Positions 44,472-53,605 are shown, counted from the first letter of the stretch. The stretch is 64,000 nucleotides of DNA from G963677915 sp963677915 (GCA_963677915.2 CAXXGE010000027.1:30781-94780); one strand, 5' to 3'. The notes: generated by a model not told the origin, from the letters alone. Numbers and translations: made by a program.

Positions 44472-44933
44472 TTAATACAATTCTTTGATTTTCTTAAGTC
44501 TTTCCAGGTGGTCTTCTTCTTCGTCTATCAGCATCCGAAGTGTTTCTTGCGTCTTATCGTTGACATAAGGCATCAGCTGCTTGTAGAAGTCGATTGTGAT
44601 AGCTTCTGTATCGATACCTTCCTGAATCGCTTCCTCAACAGTCTCCACTTTTTTCGGGTCGCTGCTGAAAGCTTCGCTCTTGGCATATGAATGGAAGAAA
44701 TCATTGATGCCCGCATCAAAAAGATAATCGTAAGCCTCCTGGCTTTCCTGTGCTTCCTTGTACAGTTTTGTGAAATATCCGGCATGGCTTCTCTCGTCGT
44801 CTGCCAGTTTCAGAAACAGTTCCCTGGTCTCGCCTTTCGCTTTCTTGGCAAATTTCTCGTAGAAAATGATGCCTTCTTCCTCGAGACTGATTGCAAAATT
44901 CAACACTTCTAAAGATGTAAAAGATGGTTTCAT
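44472..44933 (-). CDS. Rubrerythrin/ferritin-like di-iron protein
   Basis: Four-helix ferritin-like protein of 153 residues, probably a peroxide-scavenging or iron-handling protein. The two helical halves carry carboxylate ligands: EEEGIIFYEKFAKKA with DDERSHAGYF, and EGIDTEAITIDFY with DEEEDHLERL. There is no C-terminal rubredoxin domain, so it is rubrerythrin-like but shorter. ATG 44933 has GAGGAATAGC before it. It has its own promoter and terminator and interrupts the otherwise conserved rseP-ispG order. Electron donor and substrate are not shown by the sequence. Confidence 0.82.
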   Translation of the reverse strand: MKPSFTSLEVLNFAISLEEEGIIFYEKFAKKAKGETRELFLKLADDERSHAGYFTKLYKEAQESQEAYDYLFDAGINDFFHSYAKSEAFSSDPKKVETVEEAIQEGIDTEAITIDFYKQLMPYVNDKTQETLRMLIDEEEDHLERLKKIKELY

Positions 44934-44953
44934 GCTATTCCTCATTTCTATTT

Positions 44954-44982
44954 ATTATTCTTTACAAAGATTACTTCAACAA
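44954..44982 (-). promoter_or_regulatory. Likely promoter of the rubrerythrin-like gene
   Basis: On the minus strand TTGTTG (44977-44982), 17 nt and AATAAT (44954-44959) precede the ATG by about 20 nt, supporting separate transcription of this gene. Confidence 0.5.
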
Positions 44983-45025
44983 TATCACAACAAATACATG
45001 AATTCAATATCTAAAATGTATGCAT

Positions 45026-46078
45026 TTAGAACAATCTAAATATGTCATTGAACAGAATCAATACCATAAGGGCCATAAGCAGAACATAGCCGATAAAATG
45101 GATGATTCCTTCTTTCTTGGCATCAATGGGTTTTCCGCGAACCATTTCCACCAGGATGAAAATGAGTCTTCCACCATCCAAGGCAGGAATCGGCAGCAGG
45201 TTCATGACACCCAGGTTGGCACTCAGAAGCACCATATAATAGGAGACCATATAGAAGACAGTCTTGATACCGAATTTGGCGCTTTCCTTATAGCTGTCGC
45301 TCATAACAGATACGATGCCTACAGGGCCAGCGATATCGCCCGGAGAAACATTGCCTGCAACCATCATGCCTATGGAATAATATACCATTTTAATCCAGAA
45401 GATGATTTCCCGCACGCTGTGTTCCAGAATATCGAGTATGCCTCTGCTTTGAAGCATCTCACCGTAAATGCCCATCTGCTTGACAACTGTGCCGTCAAGA
45501 TCCACCAAGGCAGGGGTCAACACAACCTTTTGCGTGCCGTCTACCCCTTCCCTTTTGTAGTCTACCTCTATTTCATCCCGAGGCGATGTATTGAGGTAGA
45601 CGCTGATTTCGTTGTAGTGGACGATGTTGTGTCCATCAATGCCGGCAATCCTGTCCCCAGGCATCAATCCTGCAGCTTCCGCAGGGGAATCCGGAGCGAC
45701 TTCTGCAATCGTAGATGTAAAGGTTGCACCCATTCCCACATAGAATATGGCGAAAAGGAAAGCCAGCATAAAGTTAAAAAGCGGTCCTCCGAATATCACC
45801 TGAAAGCGCACCCAGGCTGACTTGGATCCGAAAGAGCCTTCCGACAGGTCTTCCGTGTCCTCACCCTTCATTCTGCAGAAACCGCCAAAGGGGATGGCAC
45901 GGATTGAAAAGTCGGTCCCAATCCAATGTCTTGATGTAATTACGGGTCCCATGCCGATGGCGAATTCCTCTACAACAATGCCGTTTCTTCTGGCGAAGAG
46001 GAAATGCCCCATCTCATGAATCAGAACAATGAGGCCGAAAATAAGGACCGCCACTGTTATTGGTATGATATTGTTCAT
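45026..46078 (-). CDS. rseP: RIP metalloprotease RseP (site-2 protease)
   Basis: Intramembrane zinc protease that cleaves anti-sigma factors and leftover signal peptides. The active site HEMGH is at residues 21-25 in the first membrane span. A PDZ domain occupies about residues 110-190 (AGLMPGDRIAGIDGHNI), and the third zinc ligand is in NLLPIPALDGGR; at least three other hydrophobic spans are visible. Length 350. ATG overlaps the dxr stop by 4 nt. Confidence 0.95.
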   Translation of the reverse strand: MNNIIPITVAVLIFGLIVLIHEMGHFLFARRNGIVVEEFAIGMGPVITSRHWIGTDFSIRAIPFGGFCRMKGEDTEDLSEGSFGSKSAWVRFQVIFGGPLFNFMLAFLFAIFYVGMGATFTSTIAEVAPDSPAEAAGLMPGDRIAGIDGHNIVHYNEISVYLNTSPRDEIEVDYKREGVDGTQKVVLTPALVDLDGTVVKQMGIYGEMLQSRGILDILEHSVREIIFWIKMVYYSIGMMVAGNVSPGDIAGPVGIVSVMSDSYKESAKFGIKTVFYMVSYYMVLLSANLGVMNLLPIPALDGGRLIFILVEMVRGKPIDAKKEGIIHFIGYVLLMALMVLILFNDIFRLF

Positions 46079-47220
46079 TTTCCGTACAACCTTTCTGCTG
46101 TTTCAAGTGCCCATCTTTCCGTGTCGACTATCTGTTCTATTGAAGTCAGTTTCTCCTTCTTGTGCAGGGACATGAGCGTCTCGATCAGCACCGGTATCTC
46201 TTTGTATCCAAGGCCACCGCCGATGAATCTTGCCACTGCCCATTCATTGGCAGCATTCATAACCGTTGGCATCGTGCCGCCTTCATCAAGGGCATTGTAT
46301 GCCAGTTTCAGGCAGGTGAACACATCAAGGTCCGGCGCTTCAAAGGTCAGCTGACCAATTTTAGCTAGGTCAAGCCGGTTAAAACTATTTTTCACCCGGT
46401 CCGGATAATAGATTGCGTACTGGATTGGAAGTTTCATATCCGGAAGCCCAAGCTGGGCAATATTGGAGCCGTCCACAAACTCCACCATTGAATGCACGAT
46501 GCTTTGTGGATGCACCAGAACGGATATCTGCTCTGGCTTGACATCAAACAGCCATTTCGCCTCATGGACCTCAAGACCTTTATTCATCATCGTTGACGAA
46601 TCAATCGTAATTTTCTTTCCCATCGTCCAATTGGGGTGTTTCAAGGCGTCTTCGAGCTTGACTTTCGCCAGCTCCTCTTTCCCCCAACCTCTGAAAGGTC
46701 CTCCCGATGCGGTGAGATGGAGTTTTTCTATGCGCTTCCAGTCTTCCCCCTGGAGAGATTGGAAGAGTGCCGAATGTTCACTGTCTACCGGAAGTATATC
46801 GACACCATAACGCCCAGCAAGAGGCATGATGATTTCGCCTGCAGTTACCAGTGTTTCCTTGTTGGCAAGTGCGATGTTCTTGCCGGCCTTGATAGCCTCG
46901 GCCGTCGGCCTGAGACCAACCATACCCACGACAGCAGTCACAATTATTTCCGCCTCATCCAAGGTTGCAACTTCTATCAATCCTTCAATGCCGCTGCTTA
47001 CTTCTGCAAGACTGCCTATCCGTTCTTTTAGCAGTTTGGCTTTCTCCGGATTCATCACAGCAACAAGCTTTGGCTTGAAACGTCTTATCTGTTTTTCAAG
47101 AAGGTCAATATTCTCGGCTGCACTAAGCCCCCAGACACGAATATCGCCCCTTTCTTCAGCTATTTCCAGTGTTTGTGTACCTATGGATCCAGTCGACCCA
47201 AGTACGGCAATGTTTTTCAA
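46075..47220 (-). CDS. dxr: 1-deoxy-D-xylulose 5-phosphate reductoisomerase
   Basis: Second enzyme of the MEP isoprenoid pathway, NADPH-dependent. The NADPH motif GSTGSIGTQTLEI is at residues 7-19. Metal and substrate sites appear in LPVDSEHSALFQ, LTASGGPFRG, HPNWTMGKKITIDSSTMMNKGLE and NAANEWAVA. Length 381. Placed between cdsA and rseP as in other Firmicutes. Confidence 0.96.
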   Translation of the reverse strand: MKNIAVLGSTGSIGTQTLEIAEERGDIRVWGLSAAENIDLLEKQIRRFKPKLVAVMNPEKAKLLKERIGSLAEVSSGIEGLIEVATLDEAEIIVTAVVGMVGLRPTAEAIKAGKNIALANKETLVTAGEIIMPLAGRYGVDILPVDSEHSALFQSLQGEDWKRIEKLHLTASGGPFRGWGKEELAKVKLEDALKHPNWTMGKKITIDSSTMMNKGLEVHEAKWLFDVKPEQISVLVHPQSIVHSMVEFVDGSNIAQLGLPDMKLPIQYAIYYPDRVKNSFNRLDLAKIGQLTFEAPDLDVFTCLKLAYNALDEGGTMPTVMNAANEWAVARFIGGGLGYKEIPVLIETLMSLHKKEKLTSIEQIVDTERWALETAERLYGK

Positions 47221-47250
47221 AGCTATTCACTCCTAAAGTATAGTGTATTG

Positions 47251-48054
47251 TCAAAACCAAAGCTTCATAATGAAATACACGTAGGGTGCCACCACAAGAA
47301 AACTATCCATCCTGTCCACTACGCCGCCATGTCCCGGCATGATCTTGCCAAAATCCTTGATACCGGTCTGCCGTTTCATACCAGATGCGACCAGATCGCC
47401 CAGCTGTGACACGACCGAGCCGAAAAGGCCCATGACAGCAAAGACTGGTATTGCATCAATATGCACGTCTTCAAACAGCAGAACGATACCCAAACCTACA
47501 AGTATGCAAAGGACGACAGACCCCAACAGGCCACCGAAGGCGCCTTCCACCGTCTTGTTGGGACTCAGGAGCGGCACCAGCTTCCTCTTGCCGAACCTTG
47601 TACCGACAAGGTAAGCCCCAGTGTCCGATCCGATAGCGATTGCAAAGATGAACCACACCATCCAGATACCGATGTCCGGCTCGTCCCTGACCATGATAAT
47701 AAAGGTGAGAAGGTATACTATATAAATGGTGCCGAACAGCATGCCTGCAATGTCCTTGATGTTATATTTCGGATAAGTCAGCACGTACATGAACAGCAGC
47801 CCGATAAAGAACACTGCGTAGAGCACCGACAGCAGGGCCTGCCGATCCAGATAAAGGAATACAAGGTATGCAAAAGCCAGAACAGCATTGAATGCATAAA
47901 TCGTTTTTGACAGGACACCGAAAGCCTTGTAGATCTCGTAGATACCCACAAGAGCAATAAAGACGGCAGCTGCGTAAATCGGGAGGCCGCCCAGTACAAT
48001 GACAGCCAGCGCTACCGGAAGGACAACCAAAGCTGATATCAAACGTGTTTTCAT
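47251..48054 (-). CDS. cdsA: Phosphatidate cytidylyltransferase
   Basis: Makes CDP-diacylglycerol for phospholipid synthesis in the membrane. The 267-residue protein has about eight hydrophobic spans. The family signature is in the C-terminal third: SDTGAYLVGTRFGKRKLVPLLSPNKTVEGAFGG in two parts, then GDLVASGMKRQTGIKDFGKIMPGHGGVVDRMDS. The ATG overlaps the uppS stop by 4 nt. Confidence 0.96.
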   Translation of the reverse strand: MKTRLISALVVLPVALAVIVLGGLPIYAAAVFIALVGIYEIYKAFGVLSKTIYAFNAVLAFAYLVFLYLDRQALLSVLYAVFFIGLLFMYVLTYPKYNIKDIAGMLFGTIYIVYLLTFIIMVRDEPDIGIWMVWFIFAIAIGSDTGAYLVGTRFGKRKLVPLLSPNKTVEGAFGGLLGSVVLCILVGLGIVLLFEDVHIDAIPVFAVMGLFGSVVSQLGDLVASGMKRQTGIKDFGKIMPGHGGVVDRMDSFLVVAPYVYFIMKLWF

Positions 48055-48767
48055 GCTTCAACACCTCCAAAACGTCTTTTTCTTCCTTCATAGAATTTCA
48101 AGGCCGCCTCAAAATCCTCCTCTTTGAAATCAGGCCAGTGCTTTTCCGAAAAATAAAACTCCGAATAAGCAAGCTGCCATGGCAGGAAATTACTCAGACG
48201 CATCTCACCGCTTGTACGAATCATTAAATCAGGGTCGGGTATGCCTGCCGTATCCAGTCTGTTTGCTACACATGCTTCATCGATGGCTTCCGGTGACAAT
48301 GTGCCTTCAGTTACTTCTTCAGCGATAAGCCTCATGCATCTAAGCAGCTCGTCCCTGCCGCCATAATTAAGGGCAATCTGAAGCTTCAAGCCAGTCGCAT
48401 CCTTCGACGCATCCTCCAGTTCTGCGATGGAAGTTCTAATATCCTCGTCAAGAATGGACCTGTCACCAATAACCCTGATTCTCATATTGTCTTTCTTGGC
48501 CTTCTTGATGCTGTCTTTCAAATACTGTCTCAGCAGATTCATAAGGAAATCCACTTCAGCCTTGGGACGTTTCCAGTTTTCAGTTGAAAATGCATAGACC
48601 GTGACATAGGATACACCCATTTCATCAGCCTTCTTGCATATTTTTTTCAAATTGTCGCTGCCAGCCTTATGACCGAAACTTCTAGGCTTGTTGCGTTCTT
48701 TGGCCCATCGGCCGTTGCCATCCATTATGATAGCCACATGTTCGGGAATAACAGTCGAATCCTTCAT
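48051..48767 (-). CDS. uppS: Undecaprenyl diphosphate synthase (cis-prenyltransferase)
   Basis: Builds the C55 lipid carrier for cell-wall synthesis from isoprenoids made by the dxr/ispG route. The catalytic Asp is in HVAIIMDGNGRWAKER at the N-terminus, followed by FGHKAGSDNLKKI, YAFSTENWKRP, ALNYGGRDEL and PDLMIRTSGEMRLSNFLPWQLAYSE. Length 238. Confidence 0.96.
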   Translation of the reverse strand: MKDSTVIPEHVAIIMDGNGRWAKERNKPRSFGHKAGSDNLKKICKKADEMGVSYVTVYAFSTENWKRPKAEVDFLMNLLRQYLKDSIKKAKKDNMRIRVIGDRSILDEDIRTSIAELEDASKDATGLKLQIALNYGGRDELLRCMRLIAEEVTEGTLSPEAIDEACVANRLDTAGIPDPDLMIRTSGEMRLSNFLPWQLAYSEFYFSEKHWPDFKEEDFEAALKFYEGRKRRFGGVEA

Positions 48768-48802
48768 TTTGCAGCCCCCTCTTTTTCCCTCTTAAGAAAA
48801 TA

Positions 48803-48818
48803 CCCCTCCGAGGAGGGG
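48803..48818 (-). terminator. Short GC hairpin between frr and uppS
   Basis: CCCCTC (48803-48808) pairs with GAGGGG (48813-48818), followed on the minus strand by TATTTTC. Probably a weak or partial terminator after frr. Confidence 0.5.
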
Positions 48819-48840
48819 AGTTGTCATGAACTAAAGACTA

Positions 48841-49395
48841 TTATACAGTCTTGAGCTCCTTATTTTTATTTTCAACGTGTTTATCGATACTCTTGATGTA
48901 GCTGTCTGTCATATCCTGTGTTTCCTTGTCCAGATCTTTAAGATCGTCCTCAGTAATAAGACTGTCTTTCTGGGACTTCTTGAAATGGTCAAGTGCATCG
49001 CGTCTGATGTTTCTGATGGCAATTTTCGAGTTCTCACCAATCTTTTTAACTTCCTTGGTAAGCTCGTCCCTTCGCTCTTCTGTCAGTTCCGGGAAAACAA
49101 GCCTGATCGACTTGCCGTCGTTGCTGGGATTGATGCCCAAGTCAGATTGCTGGATGGCTTTCTCGATATCCTTGAGGATACTTACATCCCATGGCTGGAT
49201 TTGAATCATTCTCGGCTCAGGCACGTTGATGTTGCCCACCTGGGCCAACGGCGTTTCCTGTCCATAATAATCTACTTTGATCTTGTCGAGAACATGCGGA
49301 TTGGCCCTGCCTGCACGAATCGTATTGAGTTCGCTTTCCAGTGCTTCAATGGTTTTACCCATCTTCTCTTCATATTTTTTTAGCTCTTTCTTCAC
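48841..49395 (-). CDS. frr: Ribosome recycling factor
   Basis: Splits the post-termination ribosome with EF-G. Full-length at 184 residues, with SELNTIRAGRANPHVLDKIKVDYYG in the N-terminal half, LAQVGNINVPEPRMIQIQPWD, the conserved IRLVFPELTEERR and IRNIRRDALD. It uses a GTG start at 49395 with AGGAGGGTTATT before it. Confidence 0.96.
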   Translation of the reverse strand: MKKELKKYEEKMGKTIEALESELNTIRAGRANPHVLDKIKVDYYGQETPLAQVGNINVPEPRMIQIQPWDVSILKDIEKAIQQSDLGINPSNDGKSIRLVFPELTEERRDELTKEVKKIGENSKIAIRNIRRDALDHFKKSQKDSLITEDDLKDLDKETQDMTDSYIKSIDKHVENKNKELKTV

Positions 49396-49405
49396 AATAA
49401 CCCTC

Positions 49406-50110
49406 CTAAACCGTGACTGTCGTTCCTATTTTTTCACCGTTCGCAGCACGAACGATGCTGTTTTCATCATTCAGATGGAATACCATCATCGGCATTTTCT
49501 GTTCTGCGCACATCGTCGCCGCTGTCAAATCCATGACCTTAAGATCCCTGTTGATGACTTCCCTCAGCGAAATCTCATCGAATTTGGTTGCACCCGCTAC
49601 GACATTGGGATCCGCATCATAAACGCCATCGATATTCTTAGCCAGCAGAATGATATCCGCATCGATTTCAATCGCTCTTAATGCGGCACCTGTATCCGTC
49701 GAAAAATACGGGTGTCCGGTGCCTCCGGCAAAAAAAACCACCGTTCCTTCCTTCATATGGGCAAGGGCTGTTTCCTTGCGGAACAGGTCTGTCATATTAC
49801 CGCATAAAAAAGGCGTCTGGACAACAGCATCAATGCCTTTTGCCCTAAACATCGCCGATGTATAAAGGCAGTTCATCACTGTAGCAAGCATACCTATTTC
49901 ATCGGCTTTGGTGCGGTCCATTGAAGAGTTGCTGCGGCCACGCCAAAAATTGCCACCACCTATAACAATAGCTACCTGAACCCCATTGTCGACAAGTTCC
50001 TTAACCTGATCAGCAACAGCCAATACATTCTGTTCATCAAAACCGCGTCCGCCAGATCCCGCCAGCGCTTCTCCGCTCAGTTTCAGAAGTACTCTTTTAT
50101 ACTTTGACAT
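49406..50110 (-). CDS. pyrH: UMP kinase
   Basis: Phosphorylates UMP to UDP; allosterically controlled by GTP and UTP in bacteria. Motifs: VLLKLSGEALAG, VIGGGNFWRG, DEIGMLATVMN, FAGGTGHPYFSTDTGAALRAIE, AKNIDGVYDADP and KVMDLTAATMC. The ATG at 50110 follows TGAGGTGTGTCT; a GTG two codons earlier would include the ribosome site. Length 234. Confidence 0.96.
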   Translation of the reverse strand: MSKYKRVLLKLSGEALAGSGGRGFDEQNVLAVADQVKELVDNGVQVAIVIGGGNFWRGRSNSSMDRTKADEIGMLATVMNCLYTSAMFRAKGIDAVVQTPFLCGNMTDLFRKETALAHMKEGTVVFFAGGTGHPYFSTDTGAALRAIEIDADIILLAKNIDGVYDADPNVVAGATKFDEISLREVINRDLKVMDLTAATMCAEQKMPMMVFHLNDENSIVRAANGEKIGTTVTV

Positions 50111-50150
50111 AGACACACCTCACAGTAATAATTTAACATAAACTCTATAA

Positions 50151-50175
50151 AAAAGGAAGCATCTACATGCTTCCT
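50151..50175 (-). terminator. Terminator after tsf
   Basis: On the minus strand an 8-bp stem (AGGAAGCA with TGCTTCCT, 50154-50161 and 50168-50175) is followed by a run of six or more T. It ends the rpsB-tsf unit before pyrH. Confidence 0.85.
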
Positions 50176-50192
50176 CTTTTAAACGGCATTTT

Positions 50193-51116
50193 TTAATTGC
50201 CCATTTGCTTTGCAACTTCTTCAGCGAAATTCTCTTCTTTTTTCTCGATACCTTCGCCAGTCTCAAATCTCACAAAACGAACGACACTGAGGTTGGCACC
50301 TTCAGCTTTGCCGACAGATGCGACATATTGCTTGACGCTCATATCGCTGTCTTTGACATAGGCTTGATCAAGAAGGCAGATTTCCTTCATTTGCTTGTTC
50401 AGACGTCCGATAATCATCTTTTCAATGATGTTCTCAGGCTTGTCTGGATTTTCGTTCATCGCCTGTTGCTTCAGGATTTGTCTTTCGGACTCTTTGTATT
50501 CCTCGGATATTTCACTTTGGTCCACGTGAAGCGGTGAAATGGCAGCAATTTGCATTGCGATGTTCCTGCCGCACTCTTTGATGTTTTCGTTTACAACATC
50601 GGTTGCAAGCTCTACAAGAACACCAATTTTTCCGCCCATATGAATGTAGGAAGTGATGACGCCATTGGCAGCTTCCATTTTCTGGAATCTCCTGATTTTG
50701 AGGTTCTCACCGATAACTGCAATCTGAGCATTCAGTTCATCAGCCACTGTTTTGCTGGCATCGCCAATGCTTGGCTCAGCCAGGAAAGCATCAAGATCAG
50801 TTGCGCTTGATTTGCAAGCCTGCTCAGCAACAGCTGATACATAAGCCTGGAACTTCTCGTTTTTTGCAACGAAGTCAGTTTCACTGTTGACTTCCACGAT
50901 TGCTGCAACAGCATCGCTGTCGTTGTATACGGCAACGATTCCTTCTGCTGCGATACGTCCTGCTTTTTTGGCCGCTTTTGAAAGGCCTTTCTCTCTCAGG
51001 ACGTCAATTGCTCTATCCATATCGCCGTCGGCTTCAGTCAATGCCTTTTTGCAATCCATCATTCCGGCGCCGGTTCTTTCTCTTAAATCTTTCACCATGC
51101 CTGCTGTAATCGCCAT
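50193..51116 (-). CDS. tsf: Translation elongation factor Ts
   Basis: Nucleotide exchange factor for EF-Tu. The N-terminal UBA-like part and core are clear: VKDLRERTGAGMMDCKKALTEADGDMDRAIDVLREKG in sequence, then EVNSETDFVAKNEKFQ and the C-terminal MNENPDKPENIIEKMIIGR with LLDQAYVKDSDMSVKQY. Length 307. Good ribosome site (ACGGAGGTAGAATC). Confidence 0.97.
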   Translation of the reverse strand: MAITAGMVKDLRERTGAGMMDCKKALTEADGDMDRAIDVLREKGLSKAAKKAGRIAAEGIVAVYNDSDAVAAIVEVNSETDFVAKNEKFQAYVSAVAEQACKSSATDLDAFLAEPSIGDASKTVADELNAQIAVIGENLKIRRFQKMEAANGVITSYIHMGGKIGVLVELATDVVNENIKECGRNIAMQIAAISPLHVDQSEISEEYKESERQILKQQAMNENPDKPENIIEKMIIGRLNKQMKEICLLDQAYVKDSDMSVKQYVASVGKAEGANLSVVRFVRFETGEGIEKKEENFAEEVAKQMGN

Positions 51117-51146
51117 GATTCTACCTCCGTTATTCTATTATTTAAA

Positions 51147-51876
51147 TTATTCTGCTTCTACGGCTGCTTCTTCAGCTTCTCCAGCCATGGACATGCCTTG
51201 GTTGGCTTCGATAACAGCGTCTGCCATTTTTCCAGTGATCAGTTTGACGGCACGGATTGCATCATCATTACCTGGAATGATATAGTCAATCTCTTCAGGA
51301 TCACAGTTCGTATCAAGGATACCTACCAATGGGATACCAAGAATATGCGCTTCCTGAATAGCAATTCTCTCTTTCTTTGGATCAACGATGAAGATAATGT
51401 CTGGCACTTTCTTCATTTCTTTGATACCACCGATGTTTTTCTCAAGCTTTTCCATTTCATGTCTCAGCTTGATGACTTCCTTTTTAGGAAGCAGTTTGAA
51501 TGTTCCGTCTTCTTCCATCTTCTCAAGTGTCTTAAGACGGTTGATTCTGGAACTGATTGTTTCGAAGTTTGTCAGCATACCGCCGAGCCATCTTTGGTTG
51601 ACATAGAACATGCCGCAACGCTCAGCTTCAGCTTTGATTGAATCTTGAGCCTGTTTCTTAGTACCTACGAAAAGCACTGTGCCGCCGTTGTCAACTGTCT
51701 CTTTGATTGCGTTGTACGCCTCGTTGAATTTACCGACAGTCTTTTGAAGGTCAATGATGTAGATACCATTTTCTCTCAGTGTAGATGTACTCCTTCATCT
51801 TAGGGTTCCATCTTCTTGTTTGGTGTCCGAAATGCACACCCGCTTCAAGCAATTGTTTCATTGAAATAACGCTCAT
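51147..51876 (-). CDS. rpsB: 30S ribosomal protein S2 (one frameshift)
   Basis: Structural protein of the small ribosomal subunit. ATG 51876 has GGAGGAAAAAAC before it and opens MSVISMKQLLEAGVHFGHQTRRWNPKMKEYIYTER in pieces as expected. The next codons are out of frame: the T run at 51769-51772 (AAAA on the coding strand) has one base too many; removing it restores NGIYIIDLQKTVGKFNEAYNAIKET and joins the long frame LFVGTKKQAQDSI, RWLGGMLTNFETI, VPDIIFIVDPKKE and PGNDDAIRAVKLI. Restored length 242, normal. Since S2 is essential and no second copy is seen, I treat the break as a sequencing artefact. Confidence 0.96.
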
Positions 51877-51987
51877 GTTTTTTCCTCCGTTTTGGTTGTT
51901 TTCTTCCGCACCTTTTCATCTCGCAAAGCGTTCCCATACGGGCCACCGGCTCCTTGATCAAGATGCGTGATTTTTTACGCAAGTGAT

Positions 51988-52017
51988 AGTATAACACATT
52001 CCCTTGACGCAATGCAA
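51988..52017 (-). promoter_or_regulatory. Likely rpsB-tsf promoter with long leader
   Basis: On the minus strand TTGCAT (52012-52017), 18 nt and TATACT (51988-51993) lie about 110 nt before rpsB. The leader between 51877 and 51985 contains small potential stems (TGCGT...ACGCA) and could host S2 autoregulation, but no known leader motif was recognised. Confidence 0.55.
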
Positions 52018-52023
52018 TAGTTA

Positions 52024-52521
52024 CTATATTAATTTGATATCCCTTCCAATAGAATGGACGAGCATCTTGCCTGTTGAGGGGTCAAATTCAACTGTGCGGC
52101 CCTGTGAGCCACCGGTATCTTCTGCAATCAGTGGAATCGCCAAGTCCTTCAGTTTATCCTTAACCGCACCGACATTACGGATTCCGATTTGAAACAGCCT
52201 GCTGCCGCCGCTTTCCTTGAACATCTGGGCGCCACCTGCCATTTTCGCCACAATATGGGCTTTTTCGGCACCGGAGCTGATCAGATCCTTCAGCAGTTTG
52301 TCTAGTGCCGTGTCTGCGAATTTGGCAGGGTTATCCCTGCTTTCAAAAAGATTGCTGTCCGGAAGCATGATGTGAGCCATGCCGGCTATTTTTATGTGCG
52401 TATCGTAAAGGACAACGGCAACACACGACCCGAGCCCGAGAGTATAAATCTTCTCGGGCCCTTTGCTGATTGCCATATCGGCCATAGACACTTTGATATT
52501 GTATTTACTGCCGATAATCAT
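52024..52521 (-). CDS. cheD: Chemoreceptor glutamine deamidase CheD
   Basis: Deamidates receptor glutamines and stimulates CheC. The catalytic triad is visible: T27 and C33 in YTLGLGSCVAVVLYD and H50 in GMAHIMLPD. AKMAGGAQMF and IGIRNVGAV are family segments. Length 165. The stop of cheC and the start of cheD abut, so the two interacting proteins are made together. It ends the cheYBAWCD unit. Confidence 0.95.
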   Translation of the reverse strand: MIIGSKYNIKVSMADMAISKGPEKIYTLGLGSCVAVVLYDTHIKIAGMAHIMLPDSNLFESRDNPAKFADTALDKLLKDLISSGAEKAHIVAKMAGGAQMFKESGGSRLFQIGIRNVGAVKDKLKDLAIPLIAEDTGGSQGRTVEFDPSTGKMLVHSIGRDIKLI

Positions 52522-53139
52522 CTATTCCATACCTACACTCTTGATAATCGTTTGATAGGACCTTTCATCCGGCGTCAGGATGAGATAGCCATTGATTCCG
52601 CCATTCACGCCTTTGAAATGGGTCTTGATCAGCAATACTTTGTCGCTGACATTGCCAAACTCAACCGCCGGCACACTCAGTATCGCACCAGCCATGTCCA
52701 CAGCCATAAAAGGCGCAGACGCAGTAATCTTCAGCTGGGTCAGCATGGAGAGTGATGAGAGATAGGCACCTGTGATGATGCTTCCGATTTCCTTCATCGC
52801 AGACAGGTCCATTTCATCCAGATCGCCCTGATCGCCTTCTTCCTTGCCCATAAGCAGGTTGACAAGCCTTCTGCCATCCATCTTGTCCACGACAAATATC
52901 AGCATGCCGCCGAGTTCTCCTGTAATATAGGAAAGTATGCCGATTACCGGCGCTTCAGCTCCGCCCAGAATCTCGGGAAGCTGGCTGAAATCCGGTATAT
53001 TGACTTCCGGCACATCCATAAGTACTTTTTTGTGAATCAGTTGAGACAGTGCCGTCGCTGCATTACCTGCTCCAATGTTACCTATTTCCTTCATCAAATC
53101 AATATGGTTGTTGTCCAAATGGTTGAATATGCTATCCAT
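52522..53139 (-). CDS. cheC: CheY-P phosphatase CheC (altered second active site)
   Basis: Dephosphorylates CheY-P and partners CheD. The ATG at 53139 (MDSIFNHLDNNH) follows GAGGAAGG inside cheW; the longer frame overlaps cheW by 70 nt. The first active-site helix reads DLMKEIGNIGAGNAATAL with the Glu and Asn required. The second helix reads SAMKEIGSIITGAYLSSL, where the expected Asn of E-x2-N is Ser, so this half-site may be inactive. Length 205, normal for CheC rather than the single-site CheX. Otherwise a well-formed two-repeat CheC. Confidence 0.93.
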   Translation of the reverse strand: MDSIFNHLDNNHIDLMKEIGNIGAGNAATALSQLIHKKVLMDVPEVNIPDFSQLPEILGGAEAPVIGILSYITGELGGMLIFVVDKMDGRRLVNLLMGKEEGDQGDLDEMDLSAMKEIGSIITGAYLSSLSMLTQLKITASAPFMAVDMAGAILSVPAVEFGNVSDKVLLIKTHFKGVNGGINGYLILTPDERSYQTIIKSVGME

Positions 53140-53593
53140 TGAGAACCTTCCTCTCCGCAGTTGAAACGCCGATTGCCGTATGAACCAGTTCTTCCACATC
53201 AAGCAGAGTGATAAAATCCCTTCCGACCTTTCCTACTCCCCAGATATATGGTTTTTTACCTTCCATACTGTCCTCGTCCAGTTTTTCAATCTCACCTTCA
53301 CCCATGTCTATGACTTCATGTACCCTGTCCACAATCAGTCCTATCGGCGCATCATCCACCTTGGTGAAAATGATTCTGGTATCTTTGGTAAATACATCAT
53401 CCGCCAGTCCAAATTCCTTCCTGGCGCTCATGACAGGCAGAATCTCCCCTCTCAGGTTGACAACGCCTTTCACACTTGTTGGTGCAAGTGGCACTCTTGT
53501 AATATCCAGCATCTTGATGATATTCAGCACTTGCTTTATGTCAATGCCGTACCTTTCCTGTCCAAGTCCGACAACGATATATTGCTTATTCAT
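53132..53593 (-). CDS. cheW: Chemotaxis coupling protein CheW
   Basis: Links receptors to CheA. The 153-residue SH3-like double barrel has YIVVGLGQERYGIDIKQVLNI, RVPLAPTSVKGVVNLRGEILPV and IGLIVDRVHEVIDM, all family-typical. It lies 12 nt after cheA and its end overlaps the start of cheC by 8 nt. Confidence 0.95.
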   Translation of the reverse strand: MNKQYIVVGLGQERYGIDIKQVLNIIKMLDITRVPLAPTSVKGVVNLRGEILPVMSARKEFGLADDVFTKDTRIIFTKVDDAPIGLIVDRVHEVIDMGEGEIEKLDEDSMEGKKPYIWGVGKVGRDFITLLDVEELVHTAIGVSTAERKVLNG

Positions 53594-53605
53594 CGAACAC
53601 CTCCG

